Shown here piece by piece: positions 36,617 through 44,719 of a stretch of 64,000 bases of DNA. Location of the stretch: positions 248,001 through 312,000 of the forward strand of contig CAIXPL010000016.1 in NCBI GenBank assembly GCA_903921325.1, in the 5' to 3' direction. The translations under genes and the position numbers were made by a program. Every line of letters starts with the position of its first letter. Position 1 is the first letter of the stretch. A model generated the notes under the pieces. The model had not been told where the DNA came from. It made no database searches and was given only the letters and a program-made list of their open reading frames with translations. Source of the DNA: an uncultured Pseudomonadota bacterium. Its GTDB lineage: Bacteria > Pseudomonadota > Gammaproteobacteria > Burkholderiales > SG8-39.

Positions 36617-37662
36617 GGTGCGCTCCGCAGTGCATCGACAGATTCAACCCGGCCTGCGGCGATCGCACCGGCATCAGGCGCATTCGCGGCGAGCGGGGCT
36701 GACAGGTGATCGATGTGGACAGCCATGTCAGCACCGGGGCTGTCGCTCGCCTCGCCATCGAGCATCTGGATATCCATGTCACCGGGGGCAACGCCGGCTG
36801 CCAGCAGCACGCTGCGCACCGCGAGCAAGCGCAGGTAAGCGGCTCGCTTCAGAGCGCTGTCATCGATCGGTACGCGCGCCCATAGATGCCAGCGCCCCTG
36901 CGGCGTATCGTTTTCGCGCAGGCGTTCAATCAATTGCGCTTGCATCTCGGCCGGAATGGTTTGCCGATCGGCAGAAAACAGGATCTGAAAGCGGCCTTTC
37001 GCTGTCGTGCCGCTATTGGCGCGGCCATTCGGCGCTGCGCCGCTACCTGTTCGGCCGTAATCCGGCGCATTGCGATTCGATACCCCGGATGTCGCCACGC
37101 CGTTACTCGAGGGCCCGTATGCCGCTACGCCAGTATTCATCTGTCCGTACGCCGCCACGCCGTTACTCGAAGGTCCGTACGCCGCTCCGCCATTATTTGA
37201 CGGTCCGTATCCCGCCACGCCATTTCTCGACTGCCCGTATGCCGCCATACTGTTACTTGATTGCCCGGACGCCACCACGCCGTTATTTGACTGCCCGTAT
37301 GCCGCTACAGCGGTATTGGATTGCCCTTCGTAGCGCGCTGGCAGTGGGGCGCTTCTGCCCGTCGCGCGATTGCCCGACTCAGCCGCTGCACTTTGCCCTG
37401 CGAGCGCGCGCTCGTTGAGTTTTTGCGCGTCGGAACGGGCGGTCTGTTGCTGACCCGCCCCGGCGATCGGGTCGTGCGCTCCAGTACTCGCTTCGCCGCC
37501 ATTGCTGGTAACCCGACCGGACACATCGAAGCTGATCTGCGTGGCGATCTGATTCATGGCCACTGTGAGAATGGCGAGCAAAAACAACATGGCCTGGGCA
37601 AGGCTCGCCACCGCGGCGACATAACCTTGCCATAAGGCGGTGCGATTGTTGATTTCGTTCAT
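36613..37662 (-). CDS. Second MotB-like protein, lacking the membrane Asp, with 10-residue repeats
   Basis: A 349-residue single-pass protein paralogous to the next gene. Its N-terminus LWQGYVAAVASLAQAMLFLL aligns with YWPGYVDALTNIVLNLLFMV, but the proton-binding Asp is replaced by Ala16. A central stretch (about residues 113-193) is eight 10-residue units of the form VAAYGPSSNG. The C-terminal domain (GRFQILFSADRQTIPAEMQA, then AAYLRLLAVRSVLLAAGVAP) matches that of the partner. The two genes overlap by four bases, so a mixed stator of one Asp-bearing and one Asp-less subunit is plausible. It follows HlyD by 14 bases. Function in the complex is inferred from order and paralogy. Confidence 0.75.
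37085..37324 (-). repeat. 30-bp minisatellite, eight units, in the MotB-like gene
   Basis: Eight consecutive 30-base units on a fixed pitch (boundaries at 37085, 37115, 37145 and so on to 37324). They encode 10-residue blocks such as VAAYGQMNTG and VAAYGPSSNG. Units differ at several positions, so it is an old, diverged array. There are no spacers. Confidence 0.9.
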
Positions 37663-37676
37663 GATTCGATGGCCGC

Positions 37677-38894
37677 CTATTTCTCGTTCAGAGATTCATC
37701 GAATACCCGGTTAATCGGCTTGGTCAGGTAGTGCATGATCGTGCGCCGGCCCGATCGGATGTCTATCGTGGCTTCAAGACCCGGGCGCAGCAGAATCTTT
37801 TGCGCGCGCACATTGATTTGCTCGGCATTGATACCTACCCGCACTCTGAAAAACGTCTGCTCGCCGCGCGGCGTCTGCACGGTGATCGCATCCGGGCTGA
37901 TTTCACGCACGGTGCCAAGCAGCGTGCCGTAAATGGTGTAATCAAAGGCGTCCAATTTGATGCTCGCTGTCATGCCCGGGCGCACATTGGCCACATCGGC
38001 CGGACGCAACTTCGACTCAATCACCAACTCGCCATCGGTGGGCAGAATCTGCATCACTTCTTCGCCTTCGCGCACCACCGCGCCCACGGTGTAGGCGCGC
38101 ACGGTGTTGACCAGACCATTGACTGGCGAGCGCAGGTCACTATGCGCGAGCGTGACATCGCGTTCGGCCTGCACCTGGGACTGCGAGGCGCGTTCGGCCT
38201 CCAGCCGGGCAAGCTCTGCTTGCGCTTCCTGGGTGAAGCGATTGCGCCGGTTGACGATCTGGCCCCGCAGATCGAGGACCTGGCGCTCCATGCGCAGCAG
38301 ATCGGCGCGGCTGATGTCGCCGGTCTTGAACAGATTGGCGTTCATTTTGTATTCTTCATCGGCCAGACGCAGTTGATCGCCGATCGAACGCAGCTCTTCG
38401 GCCAGACCCTCGCGACGGCGCTCATAGAGCTCGCGCTGCGCCGCCGCAAGGGTCGGATTGGCAGCGGCGAGCGCAGGATCAAGCGCGAGGGGGCTGCCCG
38501 ATACTTCAGCCTGCAGGCGGTTGATCGACAGGCGCAATGAGGCCAGATGACTTTGCGCCTCGATCGAGGCGGCCTGCTGGCGATCACGTTCGATCGACAT
38601 CAGCATGTCACCGGCCTTCACCCGGTCGCCTTCGCCGACCCAGAGTTTTTTCACGATGCCGGTCTGGGTGGCCTGGATCTGCTGAATGCGCTGCGAAGCA
38701 ATCACCTGACCTTCGACGCGGATGCTTTGGTCGATTTCAAACAGGCTTGCCCAGGCGGCAAACGCGGCCAGCATGGCGAGCAGAACATAGATCATCAGGC
38801 GCGAGCGACCGGCGCCCTCCTGATCATCCGCAGTCCAGGTCTGCTCGATGTCCTCGAGCGTGGCCGCTTCGATGACAATCAGATCCCTAGCCAT
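37677..38894 (-). CDS. Type I secretion membrane-fusion protein (HlyD/LapC family)
   Basis: A 405-residue adaptor. A short cytoplasmic tail precedes a membrane helix near residues 33-52 (MIYVLLAMLAAFAAWASLFE), then the first lipoyl half (ATQTGIVKKLWVGEGDRVKA), a long coiled-coil hairpin (about 95-265), the second half DLRSPVNGLVNTVRAYTVGA, and a beta-barrel with FFRVRVGINAEQINVRAQKI. The C-terminus has the usual PGLEATIDIRSGRRTIMHYL of T1SS adaptors. It overlaps the ABC gene by eight bases. It should bridge the ABC transporter and TolC for export of the giant repeat protein. Confidence 0.93.
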   Translation of the reverse strand: MARDLIVIEAATLEDIEQTWTADDQEGAGRSRLMIYVLLAMLAAFAAWASLFEIDQSIRVEGQVIASQRIQQIQATQTGIVKKLWVGEGDRVKAGDMLMSIERDRQQAASIEAQSHLASLRLSINRLQAEVSGSPLALDPALAAANPTLAAAQRELYERRREGLAEELRSIGDQLRLADEEYKMNANLFKTGDISRADLLRMERQVLDLRGQIVNRRNRFTQEAQAELARLEAERASQSQVQAERDVTLAHSDLRSPVNGLVNTVRAYTVGAVVREGEEVMQILPTDGELVIESKLRPADVANVRPGMTASIKLDAFDYTIYGTLLGTVREISPDAITVQTPRGEQTFFRVRVGINAEQINVRAQKILLRPGLEATIDIRSGRRTIMHYLTKPINRVFDESLNEK

Positions 38895-41016
38895 TGGCGG
38901 CCTCGTGTTGAATTTGGCTCGCCGGCGCGCTCGCCCCGGACTGTGCGCGACTCAGTGCGTCGAGCACCGCATTCTTCTCACCGTCGAGGACCACGTGGTG
39001 ATTGACGACCACGATCACCCGGTTCACCAGGGCGAGCAGTTCGGGCTTATGGGTGACCAGCACCAGGGTATGGCTATCTGTCATCACCGTGCGCAGGGTC
39101 TGCAGGCAATGGGACTCGAGTGCGCGGTCCATCGATGAGGTGGGTTCGTCGAGCAGCCAGATATGCGCTCTGCGCAGCAGTATCCGCGTGAGTGACACCA
39201 GTTGCTTCTGTCCGCCTGACAACCCGGTGCCGCCCTCCGCGATGACAAGGGACAGACCTCGCGGATGCGCGCTAATCAGATTGATAAGCCCGGTGCGCCG
39301 GGCGGCATCGAGGATGACGCTATCGCCCGGATCGGTGATGCCGAGCACAAGGTTCTCGCGTAACGTGCCTGAGAGCAACCGCGCGTCCTGCTGCAGCCAC
39401 GCCATGTGTTCGGAGATGACGGGCCTGGAAATTTGAGTGATATCGAGTCCATCGAGCAACACCCTGCCGCTGTGCGGCTTATACATGCCCGACAGCGCAC
39501 GCAGCAGACTGGTCTTACCGGAGCCGACCGGACCGACCACACCGACTTTCTCACCAGCGGCGATTTTCAGGCTGGGAATGGAGAGGGCAAGTGGCATGCC
39601 GGAATAGCCCATATTGAGACCTTCGACTTCGAAATGCCCCGCGATGGTCTCGGGCACGATGGGGCGCGTCCCGTCAGGCTGGTCGCGCTCAAGTGACCAC
39701 AGGCGCTCCAGGCCGCGTAACGAGGCGCGCGCCTGCGCCGCCGATGACATCACCGAGGGCATCATCGAGACCGGGCCGAGCGCGCGTCCGGACAGAATGC
39801 TGCAGGCAATCAACGCTCCCATGCTGTAGTTGCCTACTGCGACTTCCCAGGCACCCACCCCGATCTGCGCCACATAGGCAAGCTGGTGTGCAAAGCCCAG
39901 ATAGAAATGCGTGTTCTCCGAGGTGCGGCGCATGCGCAGTTCAAACGTGCGTGCCTCATCATTGGTGTTGATCCAGCGCGCCAGCATCTGCCAGCTGCCA
40001 TTGCTTGATTTGATGGCCTCAGCACCCTCGATCGCCTCCACCAGCAGCCCGGTCTTGCGATTGCCCGCCGCGGTTGCGCTGTTGGCCATGCGCTCCATCG
40101 AGCGATGATGCGACAGGCTCATCAGCAGCGAGACCAGCAGGGCGAGGGTGGGGATGACGGCCATATTGACCCCGGCGATCATGCCCATCATCAGGATGAA
40201 TACGGCAGCAAAGGGCAGATCGACCAGCAGGAACAATGTCGAGGCGGACAGGAAACTGCGTACCGATTCATAACCGCGCAGCTCGCCGGCAAGGCTGCCG
40301 ACACTGCCCGGGAACTGATCCAGCCGAACGCCCAGCACGCGCAGGAAAACCCGCCGCACCATGGTGCGATCGACTTCGGTCGAGATCGCATCGAGCAGAT
40401 GCGTGCGTGACATCTTGATGAGCAGTTCAAACAGGTTGGCGAGCAGCACCCCGACGGTGAGCACAATCAGCGTATTGAATGCCTGATTGGGAATCACCCG
40501 GTCATACACCTGCATGCTGTAGAACGAAGAGCCCATCACCAGCAGATTGATCATGATGGTGGCGAGCACGATCTCGCTCATGCGGGTGCGATTGCGCGTG
40601 AACTCGGCGCGGATCGACTGGAACACGCGGCTCGAACCGAACGTGACAGGCGCAGCCAGCCGGGTGCGCAATACCTGCATGCCTTCGATCGAGCGGCGGT
40701 ACTCCTCGACCCATTGACCTGTCTGCGCATCGATGCGATTGAGCAGCCAGCGCCCGCTGCCATCCATGCCGCGAACAATGCACCAGCCTTCGTCATTGCC
40801 GTGCGCGATGACCGGAACCATGGACGGATCGAGCCGGCGCACCGGGCGCGGTGCCGGCAACTGCAGTGCGTGCAGCACGCGGCGCAGCAGTTTCAGGGCT
40901 GATTCCCTGTCGCGCTCGCTTTGCTCGATGACCGCAGTGAGCTCGATCGGATCAAGCCGCGTGCCTTGCATCGCCGCGAGGCGCAGTAACACTTGTTTCA
41001 GATCGCCGTGGATCAC
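38887..41016 (-). CDS. Type I secretion ABC transporter (LapB/LssB-like)
   Basis: A 709-residue half-transporter. The N-terminal ~130 residues form a C39-like domain without a catalytic cysteine (a non-cleaving CLD). Six membrane helices follow from about residue 155. The ATPase has Walker A GPVGSGKTSLLRALSG, signature LSGGQKQLVSLTRILL, Walker B IWLLDEPTSSMD and the H-loop LVLVTHKPE. The GTG start at 41016 overlaps the TolC stop by one base (TAGTG), implying coupling. This family exports large adhesins and RTX proteins. A non-cleaving N-terminal domain fits a substrate recognised at its C-terminal end, as in HlyB and LapB. Confidence 0.93.
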   Translation of the reverse strand: MIHGDLKQVLLRLAAMQGTRLDPIELTAVIEQSERDRESALKLLRRVLHALQLPAPRPVRRLDPSMVPVIAHGNDEGWCIVRGMDGSGRWLLNRIDAQTGQWVEEYRRSIEGMQVLRTRLAAPVTFGSSRVFQSIRAEFTRNRTRMSEIVLATIMINLLVMGSSFYSMQVYDRVIPNQAFNTLIVLTVGVLLANLFELLIKMSRTHLLDAISTEVDRTMVRRVFLRVLGVRLDQFPGSVGSLAGELRGYESVRSFLSASTLFLLVDLPFAAVFILMMGMIAGVNMAVIPTLALLVSLLMSLSHHRSMERMANSATAAGNRKTGLLVEAIEGAEAIKSSNGSWQMLARWINTNDEARTFELRMRRTSENTHFYLGFAHQLAYVAQIGVGAWEVAVGNYSMGALIACSILSGRALGPVSMMPSVMSSAAQARASLRGLERLWSLERDQPDGTRPIVPETIAGHFEVEGLNMGYSGMPLALSIPSLKIAAGEKVGVVGPVGSGKTSLLRALSGMYKPHSGRVLLDGLDITQISRPVISEHMAWLQQDARLLSGTLRENLVLGITDPGDSVILDAARRTGLINLISAHPRGLSLVIAEGGTGLSGGQKQLVSLTRILLRRAHIWLLDEPTSSMDRALESHCLQTLRTVMTDSHTLVLVTHKPELLALVNRVIVVVNHHVVLDGEKNAVLDALSRAQSGASAPASQIQHEAANG

Positions 41017-42446
41017 TATCGACCCCAGTTCGACAGCCCGGCAGCGACCACGGCAAGTTTTCTGGACAGGCTGATCAGATTGGCCTCAAGGTCAACCTGC
41101 TGCAATTCCAACTGCAGTTGTTCTCGCACCAGATTCATCACATCGAGCCAGGACTTGCGTCCGGCCTGGTATTGGCGCTCATACGACCCGGCGATCGCGT
41201 GGGTGTCTTCCAGCGCATCAAGGATCGCTGCGTGCCGCTCGCGAATCGAGTTGTAGCTCAGCCAGTCGTTATTGAATTCTTCCAGCAGATCAAGCCGGGC
41301 GCTCGCCATGTCATGGCCCGAGGCTTCGCGTTGCGCGACGAGGGAGCGAATGTCGGATTCAAGCGATAGTCCGGCACCGGGCTGGTAGGTGACGCCGATA
41401 AAGGCGCGATTACTGGGGGGCGCGTCGGCCTGGGCATAATTGCCCCACTGGCGCTCGAGTCGCGCGTAAATTTCGGGCCAGCGCGAGGCGCGGCGGATAT
41501 CGACGGCGGCCTCCAGGGCAGTCAGATTGGCACGCAGACGCGCCAGCCGTGGATTACGCTCAATCAATTGATGAGCAAGCTCTTCGGGGCTCGCCAGGCA
41601 CAGCGCATTGACGGGTGCGCGGTCCAGTTCGGCGTCGCTCAGCGGCAGATTGACCAGTTGCTGCAGACTGCGCAGTGCGCCATCGCGCAGTGACACCAGC
41701 CGTGCGCGATCATTGACCAATTGCCGCTCGCGGCTCAGCGTGAGCTTGCGATCGACATCCGGTGCGGCGCCGTTGGCGATGCGGCGATCGACCTGTTCCA
41801 GCAGTGCACGGTGGGCGGCAATCGATTTGTCGGTGGCCATGATCTGATGCTGGTAGCGCCACCAGTCACCGAAGGCGATTGCCGTGCGAACGGCGATGGC
41901 TTCACGTTGCTCGCCCAGCGCGTAATCACTCACCTCGGTCAAGGCGCGGGCACGCGCAGCGGTGGCGTCCAGGCGGCCGCCGGCCCACAGCGTTTGGCGC
42001 AGACCGAGCACGGTAATCGATTTGTCGCCGGGATAATTGGGGTCATTGGATCCGGCACCGACGCGCTCGGTGAGCAGGCTGGGCGATGGCCAGTAGCCCC
42101 AGCGGGCAGACTCGGCGGTCTCGCGTGCGGAGGTCTGATCGGCCTGGCGTCCACTGATCGAGGGATGCACCTGGGCGGACACGCGCATCAACTGATCCAG
42201 ACTGGTCGTTGAATTTTGTGCCGCGGCGCTGATCGCGCTCATCGGCACACACGACCCCAGGCCGGGTAGTGCTTCGCGCATGGCGCGCACGGCGTCGGAG
42301 GGGGCTGTCTGTGATTCGGCAGGCGCTTGCGCGAGAGCGGCCGAGGAGAGCAGGAACGCTGCTGAGCACAGGATCGCGGTCGCCCCCCTCCTGGCAGTTG
42401 TGGAACGTGCCGCAATTCCCGTTTGTTGCGAATGAATGAACGTCAT
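41016..42446 (-). CDS. TolC-family outer-membrane channel of the type I system
   Basis: A 476-residue protein of normal TolC length with a signal peptide (ATAILCSAAFLLSSAALAQA). Internal duplication of the OEP helices is visible: RAARALTEVSDY- and LREANLTALEAAV-type segments, and the LMNLVREQLQLELQQVDLEA coil near the C-terminus. WGYWPSPSLLTERVGAGSND and GVTYQPGAGLSLESDIRSLV are the barrel strands. Its ATG overlaps the glycosyltransferase stop as ATGA, and its stop overlaps the ABC GTG. It gives the outer-membrane exit for the giant repeat protein. Confidence 0.92.
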   Translation of the reverse strand: MTFIHSQQTGIAARSTTARRGATAILCSAAFLLSSAALAQAPAESQTAPSDAVRAMREALPGLGSCVPMSAISAAAQNSTTSLDQLMRVSAQVHPSISGRQADQTSARETAESARWGYWPSPSLLTERVGAGSNDPNYPGDKSITVLGLRQTLWAGGRLDATAARARALTEVSDYALGEQREAIAVRTAIAFGDWWRYQHQIMATDKSIAAHRALLEQVDRRIANGAAPDVDRKLTLSRERQLVNDRARLVSLRDGALRSLQQLVNLPLSDAELDRAPVNALCLASPEELAHQLIERNPRLARLRANLTALEAAVDIRRASRWPEIYARLERQWGNYAQADAPPSNRAFIGVTYQPGAGLSLESDIRSLVAQREASGHDMASARLDLLEEFNNDWLSYNSIRERHAAILDALEDTHAIAGSYERQYQAGRKSWLDVMNLVREQLQLELQQVDLEANLISLSRKLAVVAAGLSNWGR

Positions 42447-44440
42447 GAGCTCGCCCTCCCGGTGCGTGGTTGGAACCGCATGGGGGCGCGCACGACCTGC
42501 CCCCCTTCGTTCCCGGCATCGGAATCGGATTCAATTCCGGGCTCAGTCTCAGAATCGACCTTGGCAACGGCCACTGAATGGCCTTCCAAACGAACGTCGG
42601 CCCGGGTCATTGAATGGCCTTCCGAACGATCTTCGGCATCCGTCTTGGCAGTTTGAGTCTGACGATGGTTCGCGACCGCGGCGAGTACCGTGTCGCCAAA
42701 GTCACGGGCGAATCGGGTGGAATCAAATAAAGGATTACCAGCACGCGCGTCGCGCATGACGGTGCGATAGTGATCGATGCGGCTGCGATCATGACCGAGT
42801 TCGATCGCGTAGGCGGTATAGCGGTCCCACGAGTCGACAACAAAATCATCCAGACCGACCCAATGCATGAAATGCGCCGACAGGCGCGACATCATGGTGT
42901 TGCCAGGACGGGTGAGTATCGGCAGATCGGCATGCACTGCGTCATGCGCGGTGGCGCCATTGCCATAGGGCGATGTGTCGAGGAACAAGTCGGCCAGACG
43001 CAGGCAGGCGCGATAGAGCGAGGGGTGAATGCGTTGGGTGAACACCAGGCGCGAGGGGTCGATGCCGGCGCTCGCTGCATGCGATTCCAGATTGCGCCGT
43101 GCGGTGGGGTTTTCTTCTACCAGCCACAGGACGCTGCCCGGGACGCCCTTGAGAATGTCCATCCAGCGATTGAAAATCCCCGGATTGATCTTGTAGGAAT
43201 TCATCAGCGCGCAATACACCATGGCCTGTTCGGGCAGGTGGTAATCGCTGCGTTTCGCTGCGGCGATGGCAGGCGCATTGGCGTCCACGGTGAGGTACAC
43301 CGATGGCAGGTATAACGGGCGCTCGGAATAACCCTCGTGGTGCTCTTCAGGGAACAGGCCCGGGGCGGTCATGATGTAGTCAACGGTGGGAATCCCACAG
43401 CTCCCGAGAAAACCCAGCCACGCAATCTGCAACGGCGCGGGGCGCTGCGCGACGATGGCCGGTCGCGCGCCAGAGGTGAGGCCTGACATGTCAATCAGCA
43501 CATCGATCTCGGTGGCCTGTATCGCGCGTGCGGCGGCATCGTCAGTCAGCGTTTGCAGCGGCACCACATGATCCACCGCACGCAGCAGACGCTCGCGCAT
43601 GGTGCCAAAGGGGTCATTGACGGTGGTGAGATCGAACGCGTAGGTTTCGAACTGCGACTTGTCCAGACCTTCGATCAGCGGCGCGAAGAAAATGCTGGTG
43701 GCGTGCAAGCGGAAGTCAGCCGACAGGAAGCCGATGCGCAGTCGCGGTCGCTCTGCGTAAAACGCATATTGCTCGCGCAGTGCCGGATAGGCCTGATCGA
43801 ACGATTTGAGGCGCAGAAACTGGCGCGCCGCGGCCAGTGTCCGTGCCGGATCATCAATCATGGCAAGTGCAGTAAGGGGGCCGATGCACGCTTCCTGTTG
43901 CGTGAGCGGCACGCCAAGGTCTGCCGAGAGCACCGGCCAGCGGCACATGCGCTGGCGCAATTGCAGCAAGGTGGCGATCACCTCGGGCTGTTCGCCGCGG
44001 GTGCGCAGGCTTTGCAGCAGCGCCTCTTCGGCCGGTTCAAAGCGGAAATTGGCGTCGAGCAGGCGCCCGATATTGTTGAACAGGTCAACACGCAACGCGT
44101 CGGGCTGCAGTGCTGCGCGCCAGGTGGTGATGGCGTCGTCAATGCGGCCTTGCGACTCGAGGGCGACCCCGAGGGCAATCATGGCCTGGATCAGGTCAGG
44201 ACGCTGCTCGAGTGCCGCGCGAAAGGCGTTTTCGGCCTGCACGAAGGCGCGGGTGATCTGCAGCAGGCGACCGAATTCATACCAGATCAGGAACGCGCCC
44301 GGTCCATTGGGATTGCGCAGCAGCCATTCGCGATAGAAGGCGATGGCCTCACCGGGGCGGGCATCAAGCTCCAGTTGCCGCGCCTGCGCGAGCAGTGCGG
44401 ACACCTGCTGATCATTGGCTACCTGCGTGTCCTGTGCCAC
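42443..44440 (-). CDS. GT41-type (O-GlcNAc transferase-like) glycosyltransferase with TPRs
   Basis: A 665-residue cytoplasmic protein. Residues 1-200 are TPR-like (AFRAALEQRPDLIQAMIALG and ALESQGRIDDAITTWRAALQ). The catalytic part has RLRIGFLSADFRLHATSIFF, DVLIDMSGLTSGARPAIVAQ, RPAPLQIAWLGFLGSCGIPT, DYIMTAPGLFPEEHHEGYSE and DTSPYGNGATAHDAVHADLP, all landmarks of the OGT/SPINDLY C-terminal domain; the usual His of D-x-x-G-H-T is Leu here. A ~60-residue charged tail follows. It starts at GTG. It lies between the giant Ser/Thr-rich gene and its secretion genes, overlapping TolC by four bases, so it probably modifies the giant protein before export. The sugar and acceptor residues are unknown. 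Confidence 0.88.
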   Translation of the reverse strand: MAQDTQVANDQQVSALLAQARQLELDARPGEAIAFYREWLLRNPNGPGAFLIWYEFGRLLQITRAFVQAENAFRAALEQRPDLIQAMIALGVALESQGRIDDAITTWRAALQPDALRVDLFNNIGRLLDANFRFEPAEEALLQSLRTRGEQPEVIATLLQLRQRMCRWPVLSADLGVPLTQQEACIGPLTALAMIDDPARTLAAARQFLRLKSFDQAYPALREQYAFYAERPRLRIGFLSADFRLHATSIFFAPLIEGLDKSQFETYAFDLTTVNDPFGTMRERLLRAVDHVVPLQTLTDDAAARAIQATEIDVLIDMSGLTSGARPAIVAQRPAPLQIAWLGFLGSCGIPTVDYIMTAPGLFPEEHHEGYSERPLYLPSVYLTVDANAPAIAAAKRSDYHLPEQAMVYCALMNSYKINPGIFNRWMDILKGVPGSVLWLVEENPTARRNLESHAASAGIDPSRLVFTQRIHPSLYRACLRLADLFLDTSPYGNGATAHDAVHADLPILTRPGNTMMSRLSAHFMHWVGLDDFVVDSWDRYTAYAIELGHDRSRIDHYRTVMRDARAGNPLFDSTRFARDFGDTVLAAVANHRQTQTAKTDAEDRSEGHSMTRADVRLEGHSVAVAKVDSETEPGIESDSDAGNEGGQVVRAPMRFQPRTGRASS

Positions 44441-44719
44441 CGTGTCCGTCCCGAATGGTTACGTGTGCGATGCCAGCTTCGCAGGGGCGCGCGTCCTATC
44501 AGCGCCAGTCGAAGCAGGTGCTCTGATGAACGGAATTATGGATGAGAACTTGAGGCCTTTGAGGGTCTTTAATCACGGCTTAAGTGCAAAATAAATCGCA
44601 TTCCAGGGTGCCGCTTTCGGCACGCGGCTGGCAGGGGTGTTGTAAGAATCGCGCGAGGGTCAGGGTAGGGTCACCGCCAAGCCGGTTGGCGAGGGGACTG
44701 ATAAGGGTGGGGAAGGGTC
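44441..44719. other. Gap between the giant gene and the glycosyltransferase gene
   Basis: 279 bases with no gene that I can support. CGCCAA (44675-44680) pairs with TTGGCG (44686-44691) in a 6-bp hairpin 28 bases past the giant stop, without a T-run, so it is at best a weak terminator or processing site. The stretch about 44530-44605 is unusually AT-rich for this window and could hold a promoter for the glycosyltransferase-secretion genes, but I cannot pick a confident -35/-10 pair. Confidence 0.5.

Noticed and set aside
37085-37324. Regular 30-bp repeats resembling a CRISPR array
   Set aside because: Units are contiguous with no spacers, are in frame inside a coding sequence, and encode a repeating peptide.
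44675-44691. Hairpin after the giant gene as a rho-independent terminator
   Set aside because: The stem is only 6 bp and no T-run follows, so it is listed only as part of the gap.
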